A stretch of DNA of 32,496 nt from an uncultured bacterium (GTDB lineage Bacteria; Patescibacteriota; Minisyncoccia; Phycocordibacterales; PALSA-1337): positions 1 to 32,496 of the forward strand of contig CAIUUK010000034.1 of NCBI GenBank assembly GCA_903902315.1. The letters run 5' to 3'. Below the pieces are notes generated by a model. That model was not told the origin of the DNA. It saw only the letters and a program-made list of their open reading frames with translations, and searched no databases. Positions 15,840 to 24,261 of the stretch are shown here, piece by piece. How positions within the stretch are numbered: the stretch's first letter is position 1; each line of letters starts with the position of its first letter. Both the position numbers and the translations under genes were made by a program.

Positions 15840-16751
15840 ATGCTTACAAATATTCAGGCCATAATCATGGGCGGGCTTCAGGGTATAACTGAATTGTTTC
15901 CAATTTCGAGTCTTGGCCACAGTGTTATATTTCCTCAGCTTTTTGGCTGGCATATCGATCAATCAGCTGATAGTTTTTTGGCATTTCTAGTTGCTACTCA
16001 TTTAGCCACAGCACTCGTTCTATTTTTCTTTTATTTTAAAGATTGGGTGTTGATTATTTCTGGAATTTTTCGCTCATTAAAGCAAAGAACGATAGATACA
16101 AAAGATACATATGCAAAGTTGGGCTGGCTGATAATTGTCGGTACGATACCAGTTGGAATTCTGGGTATATTATTTGAACAGCCACTAAAAAATCTTTTTG
16201 CCTCACCTCGTGCAGCTGCTTTTTTTCTTATATTGAACGGTTTGATGTTGTGGGGATTGGAAGTATATAAAAAACGCCATGCACGCACACAAGCAGACAT
16301 ATCCATAGATACACCTGTACATATACTCGAATCTTCTGAATCCGCTGAATTAAAAAATCCTGATCAACAAATAGCTGATTTATCATGGAGTTCTGCAGTA
16401 AAGGTTGGTATTGCTGAATGTTTCGCTCTTATTCCTGGATTTTCTCGTACAGGTGCGACCATTGGCGGAGGATTAGCTATCGGTTTAGATCATATATCCG
16501 CTGTTCGATATTCATTTCTTTTGGCTACGCCTGTAATTATGGCTGCAGCAGTATTAAAACTTCCAGAACTCGCAGTTTCCAAGGATTTATCAGTGCTCGG
16601 CCCAATAATCATTGGTTCAATTACTTCGGCTATATGTGCGTATTTTTCAGTTCGTTTTTTGACGAAATATTTCAAAAGCCATACGCTTAGGCTTTTTGCT
16701 ATTTATTGTGTTGTCTTTGGTATAGTCGCTTCTATTTCTTTCCTCCTTTAA
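15840..16751 (+). CDS. uppP: Undecaprenyl-diphosphatase UppP/BacA
   Basis: 303 residues, polytopic. It hydrolyses undecaprenyl pyrophosphate to the monophosphate so that the cell-wall carrier can be reused; the family also gives bacitracin tolerance. Conserved motifs are GGLQGITELFPISSLGH near the N-terminus and ALIPGFSRTGATIGGGLAIG in the second half. Length is slightly above the usual ~270 because of a charged insert (about 155-180). I chose ATG 15840, which yields MLTNIQAIIMGGLQG, rather than the frame open from 15786. The 3' end overlaps the minus-strand gene at 16732. Confidence 0.93.
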   Translation: MLTNIQAIIMGGLQGITELFPISSLGHSVIFPQLFGWHIDQSADSFLAFLVATHLATALVLFFFYFKDWVLIISGIFRSLKQRTIDTKDTYAKLGWLIIVGTIPVGILGILFEQPLKNLFASPRAAAFFLILNGLMLWGLEVYKKRHARTQADISIDTPVHILESSESAELKNPDQQIADLSWSSAVKVGIAECFALIPGFSRTGATIGGGLAIGLDHISAVRYSFLLATPVIMAAAVLKLPELAVSKDLSVLGPIIIGSITSAICAYFSVRFLTKYFKSHTLRLFAIYCVVFGIVASISFLL

Positions 16752-16950
16752 ACCAAGCATAAGCAAATAATCCAAGAGCTAGAATAAATGAGGCTAAACC
16801 ATGTTTGATATGAACGGTCGTTGAGCCTGACTCGAATCCGGGGATATAGCTAGCCAGTGATCCTGCTGGAGTAACCCAATAATAAATAGCTAATATAATA
16901 AATATTATTCCAAGGATAATAGCGATTGTACTAAATAATTTTTTTGACAT
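16732..16950 (-). CDS. Small two-helix membrane protein (72 aa)
   Basis: 72 residues with two hydrophobic helices (LFSTIAIILGIIFIILAIYYWV and HGLASFILALGLFAYAWF) joined by an extracytoplasmic-looking loop, and a basic end. It resembles small CPR membrane proteins of unknown function. It overlaps the 3' end of uppP by 20 nt. A TATAAT box (complement of 16982-16987) would give a leader of about 25 nt. Confidence 0.75.
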   Translation of the reverse strand: MSKKLFSTIAIILGIIFIILAIYYWVTPAGSLASYIPGFESGSTTVHIKHGLASFILALGLFAYAWFKGGKK

Positions 16951-17011
16951 GATTTTAACTTTATTAATGATTTACATCTATATTATACAAACAGTATACG
17001 CGAGTTATTAT

Positions 17012-17044
17012 AAAAAAGGCAATGACGGTGAAGACATTGCCTTT
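17012..17044 (-). terminator. Terminator of the 322-aa gene
   Basis: AAAGGCAATG pairs with CATTGCCTTT (arms 17015-17024 and 17035-17044), followed on the minus strand by a T-run, 5 nt after the stop codon. Confidence 0.88.
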
Positions 17045-17048
17045 CGAA

Positions 17049-18017
17049 TTATTTTTTGCGTTCAGGTTTTAATTTCCGAATCTCTCGAGCCATTTCGTGA
17101 GATGTTTTATAAACCTTGATTCGGTCCCAGACTGCGACTTGTTCTGACTGATCAAACCTCGATAATAGAGCGGCCACCTCGATGCTCATTTTTTGTGTGC
17201 CAGCCCGATGAGCTTCTTCGGTAGTCATATCCACCAATGGTTTTAGTTCGTCACACAAGTTCGCTAGTGCGAGCAGGTGATAGAAAACGATTGGTGATGT
17301 CTCATTCACACGCTTGTGGAATGTTGATTTTGAGGCATTATTATCTTCCAAATAAGACATGATTCCTTTTGAAACCTCAGTTGGCTTGTAACTGCCACCG
17401 CAGTATTTCTTGGTGAACTTATCAAATTCTGGATTTCGTTCAGCCAACCTAACAAGTGTGTCTAGGCGACCTTGTATAGCAACATTTTCCAACCGTTCGA
17501 TTTTTTCTGTGCTTTTTAATTCACAGCTCTCACCATTGTCTCGAACGATCATGGATTTGTCGTCGAACAGATTTGATCTCTCGACGATGTTTACAGGTGT
17601 TGGTTTCGCAATAATTTCCCAATTAGGAATACTTTCTCCTATGATTGAGAAGGACATTGAATCACTATGAATTTCTGGTGAAAATTGTATTTTGCCAGTA
17701 TCAAGGACGTGTCTCGTTTGGCGGTCAATCAAATAAATGATACATGGAACATAAAACATATTTTGTGTTGGCACATATTTCAATATGACGAAAATATTAG
17801 TCCCATCTGACGGTGCCGCACCTTGAATGTGATCAATAAATTCTTTGTTATCAGTTTTGAATGTTTCAACTGATTTGAAGCTGGCTTCGACTAGTTTATT
17901 GAAACCATCAGAGTAGCGAACGCCACTAATGCCTCCAGAAACCACAACCGAAATTACTTGCATAACTATAGTCTGCACCACTGTTGAAGCTGGTGCTTTT
18001 TGTGCTTTGTTTTTCAT
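17049..18017 (-). CDS. Hypothetical protein (322 aa), possible ParB-like C-terminus
   Basis: No family recognised with confidence. The N-terminal third starts with a hydrophobic stretch (VVQTIVMQVISVVVSGGISG). The middle is mixed alpha/beta. The last ~110 residues are helical and charged: TEVSKGIMSYLEDNNASKST could be a helix-turn-helix, and MSIEVAALLSRFDQSEQ recalls the helical DNA-binding region of ParB/KorB-like proteins. That link is weak. The gene has its own TTGACA promoter and tight terminator and sits between backbone genes, so it looks like an acquired unit. No Shine-Dalgarno is evident. Confidence 0.7.
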   Translation of the reverse strand: MKNKAQKAPASTVVQTIVMQVISVVVSGGISGVRYSDGFNKLVEASFKSVETFKTDNKEFIDHIQGAAPSDGTNIFVILKYVPTQNMFYVPCIIYLIDRQTRHVLDTGKIQFSPEIHSDSMSFSIIGESIPNWEIIAKPTPVNIVERSNLFDDKSMIVRDNGESCELKSTEKIERLENVAIQGRLDTLVRLAERNPEFDKFTKKYCGGSYKPTEVSKGIMSYLEDNNASKSTFHKRVNETSPIVFYHLLALANLCDELKPLVDMTTEEAHRAGTQKMSIEVAALLSRFDQSEQVAVWDRIKVYKTSHEMAREIRKLKPERKK

Positions 18018-18066
18018 TTTTAATGTGGGTTTTGAATCACTACGAATGATTCGGTTTGCTGTGCTT

Positions 18067-18095
18067 AAATTAGAACATAATCTTTAATATGTCAA
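18067..18095 (-). promoter_or_regulatory. Consensus promoter of the 322-aa gene
   Basis: TTGACA (complement of 18090-18095), a 17-bp spacer and TAATTT (complement of 18067-18072). The leader is about 45 nt. Same class as the promoters of the array at 25-32 kb. Confidence 0.7.
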
Positions 18096-18154
18096 CAGGA
18101 TTTGAACTTACTTCTTAGTCATGCCGACTCTAAAAGACATAGCTACATACGTCA

Positions 18155-18182
18155 TTGAAATACCTATTTGTAATGCTATAAT
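18155..18182 (+). promoter_or_regulatory. Promoter of the giant surface protein
   Basis: TTGAAA, a 16-bp spacer and TATAAT (18177-18182) place the start of transcription near 18189. That is either exactly at a GTG codon or 24 nt before ATG 18213. Confidence 0.6.
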
Positions 18183-18212
18183 TATATCGTGTTGAAAACT
18201 TCGCCATCATCC

Positions 18213-21200
18213 ATGAGACGATTCAATTCTTTTACAGTTTTACCAGTTCTATCGGTTTTTTTGTTTAGTGTTTTTTTTATAATTCCTAATTTCGCGAAAG
18301 CGTCAGTAAATCCATCAGCATATTGGAAGTTTGATGAAGCGACGACTGGTGTAAGTATTTTGGATTCTTCGAGTAACGGAAATAATGGAAGTGTCACAGG
18401 TGATACTCCTTTGCCGGCTTCTTCTTATCCTCCTTTAAAAAATATCAGTGATACAGAAAGTTTGAGTTTCGATGGTAATACAAGTATCAGTGTTGTGGAT
18501 TCGCCAAGCATAAATTTTGCAAGTAGTTTTACAATTGCGTTTTGGATAAATCCGAGCGCGTGGAATGATGGTGCTAGTAGGGGAATCGTCAGTAAATTTG
18601 ACAGCGGATCCAGCAAAGGTTTTATCATCTATGATGATGGATCTAGTTCGTGTGGAGGAAGTTGTGGACCACTTATGAATTTGCGTATTCATGGCGCAGA
18701 CTCTGTTGGTGAGTATCTTTATTCAAACTCATCGGTCGATGTTGGTACGTGGCAACATTGGGCGGTTGTATATGATGCTGGTGCTCAAACAGTGGTTTGG
18801 TATAAAAACGGCGTAGTAGATGCGACTTATACAAGTGTCAGCTTTGGTGATGCAACAAATAGTGCACCTTTGACTCTCGGTTATTCTCAACCTTGGAGTG
18901 GGTATTTCCAAGGTTCTATGGATGAAGTTCGTACGTATCAAAGTGCGCTTTCAGCCGATGATGTTGTTTCTCTAGCAGCTTTGTCGGTGGCTGGTTATGA
19001 GAGTAGTGATGCCACTGTTAGCACTAGTTCGCCTGGAACTGCTCATACTCCAGCAAATGTTGGCTCAGAAGATGGAAATTATTGGACTACAGCACTTTCT
19101 ACGAGTAATTCAGGATATGACACACAGGTATATAAATTCAGTCCTGATCTGGCAGGTGTTACGACTCCACAGTTTGGTGTGAATTGGTTTGGTCATGGAG
19201 CTACGCCTAGCGACAAAAATGTTTATCTTTCTATTTGGAATAATCTTTCATCCGCATGGGAACAGCTTAATTCAAATCATTGTGATACAGATTGTGCACT
19301 TACTGGAAATAAAACCGGTGCAGACTATAAAGATAATAATGGCAGTGTCTGGGTTATGGCAAAGGCTGATAATTATGCGCCAGCCATCAGTATTTCCAAT
19401 GTATCATTCAATGGTACAAATAATATCAGTTGGAACTCAAATATCCCTGGCACAAGTGAAGTGGTATACGACTCAGTTCCACATGATACTTGGCAACAAT
19501 TTTTGGATAATGGTCAGAATGGAAATGGTCCATATGGCTCGCTGATAAATATAAACGGAATTTTCTACGGAATAACTCATAGTGGCGGAGCAAATGATTA
19601 TGGAACAGTATTTTCTTTTAATCCAACTGGTAATGTTTTAACTAAAATTCACGATTTTGATTATAATTCCGATGGCGGATCACCTTATGGCGGACTTACA
19701 AACATCGGAGGCGTGCTATACGGAACAACTTATTATGGTGGAGCACATGGTTATGGAACTGCGTTTTCAATTGATACAACAAACAACAATCAATTTACAG
19801 ATCTCCACGATTTTAGATGTGGAACAGATGATGGATGCTATTCATTTAGTACTCTTACAAATATAGGAGGTGTGCTTTATGGAATGACCGCTCAAGGTGG
19901 AGCGAATAGTTGTGGAATAATATTTTCAATTGATACGACTAATAACAATACTTTTGCCAAACTTCATGATTTCAATTCTGTGACAGATGGTGGAAATCCG
20001 TACGGATCATTTGCAAATATAGGAGGAATTCTTTATGGAACAGCTTATATTGGCGGATCTGCTAGTTATGGAACAGTGTTTTCTTTCAATCTAACGGGCA
20101 ATATTTTAACTGATATTCATGATTTTGATTCTACTCATGGAAGATGGCCGTATTTTTCTACTCCTATCAATGTAAATGGAGTTTTATATGGAATGACTTA
20201 CTATGGTGGGTCAAATAGTAATGGCACAGTGTTTACTATAGACACGACAAACAACAATCAATTTACTGATATTCATGATTTTTATTATCCTGTGGATGGA
20301 GCATTTCCACTTGGTTCTTTGGTAAATGTTGGGGGAATTGTTTATGGCTTGACTCAAACGGCTTCAAATAACTACGGAACTCTATTCTCTATAGATACGA
20401 CCAATAGTAATAATTTTTCTAGTGTCCATGTTTTCAATCAAATTGACGGCGGATCCACTGGTAGTTATTTGTTGAATGTTGGAGGAGTGATTTATGGACT
20501 ATCAACAAGTGATGGGGCAAATGGTGCTGGAACTATATTTAGTCTCGATACTACAAATGGCAATGCTTTTAGTAAGTTATATGACTTTGTTGGTAACACA
20601 TCAGGTCACTTGGTAGATAATTCATTGGTTACCTCTCATTCGAGAAATGAGTCTGTGCATACCTCGACATTTTATTTCATGGTTCGTTCAACAGATACGA
20701 ATGGAAATACAGCAACTAGCACTATTCAAGGACCATACGTTTCATCATGTCCATTTGTCTGGACCTATGACGGTGAAAAATACAATTTTATCGTTGATGC
20801 ATCAGCGGCAGCTGGTCTTGGTGCTGGCTTGAAGCTTGCAACTTGGGCTACGACTCCTTGGTATAAGAGTCCAAACGCAAATAATAATTATCCCGATCCA
20901 CTTTCTTATGTAAAAATATCCGGGGATGAGTTGAAGCCCAGAACTGTCGGCGGTGAGACATATTATGATGTGAAAAATACGACAGAGCTCAATGAAACTA
21001 ACTACTATGATCAGGCTTCACTTGAAGTGGTTGACCATGATGCGAGTGTTGATGTATATCCTGATTATCGAAATAACGGCGTCATACATACGATTAGTAA
21101 AGATGCCCCAGCACCCATCTCTGTTATAGATCAAAGTGGTAATGATGTAACTAGCCTTGTAACGCATGATGATGGCATCTACTATCACACCTCAACTTCT

Positions 21201-22544
21201 TCTGTTTCAGATTATATAGATATCAAACTATCAAATAGTTCAACGACTCCTGTAAATTTGAAATTGTTAATTAAGCGTGGCAAAGAGGGTACCTTTAGTG
21301 GCGGAAACGGCTCAGACGGTTTTCAATACAAGAGTTCCAATGGTAGTTTTGTGAATCTTCCTGCAAATATGGATCCTATTACGGTCACTCGAGCTGGCGC
21401 ATCTCATGCATCACGTAACCTGATTAACACTTATGGTACAGAGACGAGTGTGATTGATTTGTCAGGTCTGACCATCAGAGACAATACTGTCAGATTGATT
21501 ACAACCAGTGGAAGTCGTTTCTGGGATATTGATTGGTTAGCGGTTGATACAAATCCAGATTCTAGTATCAGTACAACAACTCTTTCGCCATATTATGCTG
21601 ATTTGCATCATCGAGGAATATCACAAATGTATCTAGTCAATCCTTTCGATCCAAATATGAGTTTGACCCAGCCAAAATATGATGAGTTAACTAACACTTT
21701 CGTCAGTAATCCTGTCTATGGAATGGCGACGAGATATGGTGATGTTGCGCCACTTTTACAGACTGCTGATGATAAATTTGTAGTTATGGTTCAAGGCGAT
21801 GAGCTCTCAATGAAATATTCTGTGCCGGCTCAAGCTTCTAATACGGTTCGCGACTTCGTCTTTGAGACTTGGGATTATCATAAACCATATGCAAATGCTC
21901 TTGGTGATACGATTGCACCACTTCCATTCAATGAAATGACGCAGTATCCGTATCATACGAATGTTGAAAATTATCCAAATGATGCAGATCATCGTTTGTA
22001 TCAGGATACATACAATACTCGTCTGGTGAATCTTCCTGTTGTTCCTGCTCACCATTCACTAAATACTGATCAAGTAACACTTTCTGTTTCAGATGTTTCA
22101 GTACCAACACCTCCACCAACACCACCACAGACTCAGTCAAGTCAATCGGGAGGTTCGGTTTCGAGTCAGGTGGCCAATCTTCGATCTATGGGAAACAATG
22201 TCCTGGCTGATCAATTAATAAAGCAGTATCCAAACCTGTTTAATAGGGGTACTTATCAATTCCCACGTTCACTACGATTTGGTATGAATGGTGTGGATGT
22301 AAAAGCTCTGCAGAAGTTTTTAAATAATAATGGATTTGCTCTGGCTACAACAGGTCCAGGATCTCCAGGTCATGAGACAACTTTGTTTTCATCCAAGACC
22401 AAAACTGCCCTTATGCGCTTCCAAGCCGCGCATCGTAGCGATATTGTCACACCTGCTGGTTTGACCTCACCAAGTGGCGTCTTCGCGCAGTTTACACGCA
22501 GTTATATAAACAGAGCTTCTGTTATTGAGAGTTGGAAACCGTAA
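18213..22544 (+). CDS. Giant secreted surface protein: LamG, seven GloVer repeats, peptidoglycan-binding domain
   Basis: 1443 residues from ATG 18213; a GTG at 18189 would add 8. A signal peptide (FTVLPVLSVFLFSVFFIIPN, likely cut after AKA) is followed by a LamG/concanavalin-like domain (about 33-256, starting AYWKFDEATTG). A beta-rich region precedes seven ~51-residue repeats (about 430-800) of the GloVer type (TIGR03803 in my memory), then further beta domains (with CPFVWTYDGEKYNF). The end is a peptidoglycan-binding module (about 1350-1440, LRFGMNGVDVKALQKFLNNN). I infer a cell-wall-attached adhesin or ligand-binding protein. It is by far the largest gene here and has its own promoter. Confidence 0.88.
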   Translation: MRRFNSFTVLPVLSVFLFSVFFIIPNFAKASVNPSAYWKFDEATTGVSILDSSSNGNNGSVTGDTPLPASSYPPLKNISDTESLSFDGNTSISVVDSPSINFASSFTIAFWINPSAWNDGASRGIVSKFDSGSSKGFIIYDDGSSSCGGSCGPLMNLRIHGADSVGEYLYSNSSVDVGTWQHWAVVYDAGAQTVVWYKNGVVDATYTSVSFGDATNSAPLTLGYSQPWSGYFQGSMDEVRTYQSALSADDVVSLAALSVAGYESSDATVSTSSPGTAHTPANVGSEDGNYWTTALSTSNSGYDTQVYKFSPDLAGVTTPQFGVNWFGHGATPSDKNVYLSIWNNLSSAWEQLNSNHCDTDCALTGNKTGADYKDNNGSVWVMAKADNYAPAISISNVSFNGTNNISWNSNIPGTSEVVYDSVPHDTWQQFLDNGQNGNGPYGSLININGIFYGITHSGGANDYGTVFSFNPTGNVLTKIHDFDYNSDGGSPYGGLTNIGGVLYGTTYYGGAHGYGTAFSIDTTNNNQFTDLHDFRCGTDDGCYSFSTLTNIGGVLYGMTAQGGANSCGIIFSIDTTNNNTFAKLHDFNSVTDGGNPYGSFANIGGILYGTAYIGGSASYGTVFSFNLTGNILTDIHDFDSTHGRWPYFSTPINVNGVLYGMTYYGGSNSNGTVFTIDTTNNNQFTDIHDFYYPVDGAFPLGSLVNVGGIVYGLTQTASNNYGTLFSIDTTNSNNFSSVHVFNQIDGGSTGSYLLNVGGVIYGLSTSDGANGAGTIFSLDTTNGNAFSKLYDFVGNTSGHLVDNSLVTSHSRNESVHTSTFYFMVRSTDTNGNTATSTIQGPYVSSCPFVWTYDGEKYNFIVDASAAAGLGAGLKLATWATTPWYKSPNANNNYPDPLSYVKISGDELKPRTVGGETYYDVKNTTELNETNYYDQASLEVVDHDASVDVYPDYRNNGVIHTISKDAPAPISVIDQSGNDVTSLVTHDDGIYYHTSTSSVSDYIDIKLSNSSTTPVNLKLLIKRGKEGTFSGGNGSDGFQYKSSNGSFVNLPANMDPITVTRAGASHASRNLINTYGTETSVIDLSGLTIRDNTVRLITTSGSRFWDIDWLAVDTNPDSSISTTTLSPYYADLHHRGISQMYLVNPFDPNMSLTQPKYDELTNTFVSNPVYGMATRYGDVAPLLQTADDKFVVMVQGDELSMKYSVPAQASNTVRDFVFETWDYHKPYANALGDTIAPLPFNEMTQYPYHTNVENYPNDADHRLYQDTYNTRLVNLPVVPAHHSLNTDQVTLSVSDVSVPTPPPTPPQTQSSQSGGSVSSQVANLRSMGNNVLADQLIKQYPNLFNRGTYQFPRSLRFGMNGVDVKALQKFLNNNGFALATTGPGSPGHETTLFSSKTKTALMRFQAAHRSDIVTPAGLTSPSGVFAQFTRSYINRASVIESWKP
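19495..20620 (+). repeat. Seven GloVer-type coding repeats (predicted beta-propeller)
   Basis: Seven units follow the pattern [LF]xN[IV]xG[VI][LI]YGxTxxGGxxxxGTxFS[IL]DTTNxNxFxxxHDF. Each is about 51 residues. Seven repeats of this size suggest a seven-bladed propeller. Units differ clearly in sequence, so this is old duplication, not recent slippage. Confidence 0.8.
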
Positions 22545-22553
22545 TTAGCACTA

Positions 22554-22637
22554 CTACAAAAAGAAATGCCAGTAGATTGCAGTCAAAACACAAACTACTA
22601 GGAGTGCTATCAATGATTTTTTGTCACCTGATGTCAT
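22554..22637 (-). CDS. Possible 27-aa membrane peptide
   Basis: The minus strand encodes MTSGDKKSLIALLVVCVLTA and a short aromatic end (IYWHFFL): a charged head with one helix. It starts 20 nt after the DipZ remnant and is followed by the end of the large surface-protein gene. No Shine-Dalgarno or family support. Confidence 0.35.
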   Translation of the reverse strand: MTSGDKKSLIALLVVCVLTAIYWHFFL

Positions 22638-22657
22638 GTGTATAAGTATAAGTTAAT

Positions 22658-23355
22658 TTACCCAAAAGTAAATGTGTATACTCTCACACCAGGTTTAGAG
22701 AAAATAATATCTATTCTATGTTGACCTAGTTTTGAACTTGAATATAAGCTATATAATCTAGATTGATTAATCTTTAATACGCCTGTGCCCGAAACATCAG
22801 CGCCAACAAGTCCCGAAGAAATTTGTTTTCCGTCAATCAATATTTGAACATCGACTGCAGATCCGTCTGCTGATTCCGCAATCATATACATTTTTGAAGA
22901 ATTAAATACATACGATAGTTGTGTTGTCGTTCCTATGTTTTCTGCGTATTCTTTATCAATTTTCCATTCTCCTCCTAAGTAAAACTGATTATTAGAGAGA
23001 TTGTTTGGAATTGTAAAAGTATTTGAGTTGGCGATAAAAGGTATTCCGTTACCAAAATATTCGTTACGCATAGCACCAAAATACGTTTCAGGACTTTCTG
23101 TCTGCACCGTGTAACCTGGAAGAGTTGACGTGCTCATAGGAATGACATCAGTTTGACCCAAATATTTTGAACGAGCATTTAATGCTTTGACAATTTCAGC
23201 CTCAACTTGATCATCGTTTCCTTCACCGATTTTGTCATAGATCATATTTCCGTGAATATCTATAAGGTATTTATGCGGCCAATACTCATTGCCATAAGCA
23301 TTCCAGGTATCATAATCATTATCCAAGACGATAGGGAACGTGAGACCGAATTGCT
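22658..23355 (-). pseudogene. DipZ-like protein, C-terminal remnant
   Basis: The reading frame matches the C-terminal part of DipZ (CcdA-thioredoxin fusion) proteins: end of the thioredoxin-like domain (FPIVLDNDYDTWNAYGNEYW, then KYLIDIHGNMIYDKIGEG) followed by the carbohydrate-binding-like C-terminal domain (SPETYFGAMRNEYFGNG to the end). The CcdA membrane part and the thioredoxin CxxC are missing. The only start in frame is a TTG at 23326, inside the domain. The frame runs unbroken into the upstream small redox gene in a different phase. A deletion probably joined the two, with the exact junction near 23350. Confidence 0.75.
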
Positions 23356-23429
23356 TGTACGGCTTTCTGTGTGCGCTCGTACAGCTCCTTGCACTTTTTA
23401 CATCCCGAACCTAATACTTGTACCTTCAT
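23319..23429 (-). pseudogene. Truncated glutaredoxin-like (MTH895/TM0996-type) redox protein
   Basis: MKVQVLGSGCKKCKELYERT is the N-terminus of the small redox-active disulfide proteins that often accompany arsR, with the CxxC at CKKC. After about 27 residues family similarity stops and the frame ends at 36 codons, inside DipZ sequence read in another phase. Its ATG overlaps the arsR stop as ATGA, so it was translationally coupled to arsR. The full protein should be about 75-80 residues. Confidence 0.65.
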
Positions 23430-23704
23430 TTTTGTATAGTCTTAGATAATAATTTCTGATAATGCTTAATCTCGTTTTCTTTCCGTGTGTAAATTATCTT
23501 CGTACCTTCACGTCTACATTCAACAAGTCCGCAGTATTTGAGGACCTTCAAATGATGTGAGGCGAGATTTTGAGGAATGTTAAGCAGAGGAAAAATCTCG
23601 CATACGCAAAGCTGGCCATTCTTGAGAGTATTAAGTATAGCCAGACGGTTTTCGTCGCTTATAGTCTTCAGGTATTCTGTTAATGTAGATGGTTGTTTCT
23701 TCAT
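23426..23704 (-). CDS. ArsR-family transcriptional repressor
   Basis: 92 residues with the winged helix of the ArsR/SmtB family: DENRLAILNTLKNGQLCVCE, then the recognition region NLASHHLKVLKYCGLVECRR and a beta wing (GTKIIYTRKE). Cys residues at CVCE resemble the ELCVCDL metalloid-binding motif of classical ArsR, so an arsenite or similar ligand, or a redox cue, is plausible. It heads a now-broken operon (redox protein, DipZ) and has a palindromic operator directly before its start, which implies autorepression. Confidence 0.92.
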   Translation of the reverse strand: MKKQPSTLTEYLKTISDENRLAILNTLKNGQLCVCEIFPLLNIPQNLASHHLKVLKYCGLVECRREGTKIIYTRKENEIKHYQKLLSKTIQK

Positions 23705-23724
23705 ATATCAATGTACATTGATAT
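23705..23724. promoter_or_regulatory. ArsR operator: perfect 20-bp palindrome
   Basis: ATATCAATGTACATTGATAT is perfectly self-complementary and abuts the arsR start codon. ArsR-family operators commonly have an ATCAA-type half-site, as here. It overlaps the -10 box and transcription start, so bound repressor would block initiation. Confidence 0.85.
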
Positions 23725-23750
23725 TAGCACTGGCAATAATGTGATGCAAG
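23722..23750 (-). promoter_or_regulatory. arsR promoter
   Basis: TTGCAT, a 17-bp spacer and TAATAT on the minus strand. The TAATAT lies at the edge of the palindrome (complement of 23722-23727), leaving a leader of about 10 nt and no Shine-Dalgarno. Confidence 0.65.
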
Positions 23751-23777
23751 TCCTACTATGAACATATCTACGGATAG

Positions 23778-23807
23778 CAAAAAGCTCCCACGAATGAGAG
23801 CTTTTTG
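23778..23807. terminator. Terminator-like hairpin
   Basis: CAAAAAGCTC pairs with GAGCTTTTTG around a 10-nt loop. T-runs are available in both directions. It separates the arsR promoter from the genes at 24 kb. Confidence 0.75.
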
Positions 23808-23869
23808 TCGGAATAGCCAGTTACTCGACGGGAAATCAATATCTATACATGTCCCCATTTTTCGCCTCC

Positions 23870-23957
23870 CTTAAGGGCTCTTGGTAGACCCTTAAGCCAG
23901 TTGTTGCTTTTCACTGCTCCTTTTGCCTGAAGGCAAATCCACCGCACTGTGGCGGGT
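23870..23957. other. Hairpin-rich non-coding stretch
   Basis: Three inverted repeats follow one another: CTTAAGGG/CCCTTAAG (23870-23896, 11-nt loop), TTTGCCT/AGGCAAA (around 23921-23937), and CCGC/GCGG (around 23942-23955). The last runs into GCGGGTGACA, which also occurs at the end of the recombinase remnant (25174-25183). I see no gene between 23810 and 24077; the stretch may be another recombinase-end scar. Confidence 0.4.
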
Positions 23958-23990
23958 GACAGACTTAATTCACAACCCCCGTCCCGAGCG

Positions 23991-24017
23991 AATGCCCGGA
24001 AATACCAACTCTCGCTA
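23991..24017. repeat. Direct repeat, copy 1 (27 bp)
   Basis: Reads AATGCCCGG then AAATACCAACTCTCGCTA. The last 18 bp are identical to copy 2 at 24271-24288; over 27 bp there are two differences. Confidence 0.75.
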
Positions 24018-24077
24018 CCCAGCAGTTATCTTATCAGACCTTGCGTGCATATTCACCCCACCTCGCTTCTCACTACT

Positions 24078-24239
24078 TCATTTGAACGCAAAGTGCATCA
24101 ATACAATGGTCAAGGCGTTAAGAACGACTAACGCAATCACAAACACTGTTTTTGAGGGTACCGCACTGGGATTTACTAAAATATAAATCGTGTAGATTAT
24201 TGCAACAATCGCCGCGCCGAGGAAGTTTCCTTTTATCAT
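24078..24239 (-). CDS. Small two-helix membrane protein (53 aa) between direct repeats
   Basis: 53 residues: MIKGNFLGAAIVAIIYTIYI forms the first helix; TVFVIALVVLNALTIVLMHF forms the second. It ends AFK. The start ATG lies after AT-rich sequence (TTATAAAAC) with no Shine-Dalgarno, perhaps leaderless. The gene is exactly enclosed by the two copies of a 27-bp direct repeat, so it may be a minimal mobile unit. Function unknown. Confidence 0.65.
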   Translation of the reverse strand: MIKGNFLGAAIVAIIYTIYILVNPSAVPSKTVFVIALVVLNALTIVLMHFAFK

Positions 24240-24261
24240 AGTTTTATAATTAGGTTAATAA

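Noticed and set aside
23923-24186. 87-codon plus-strand ORF
   Set aside because: It crosses hairpins and a direct repeat and is antisense to a better 53-aa membrane-protein gene.
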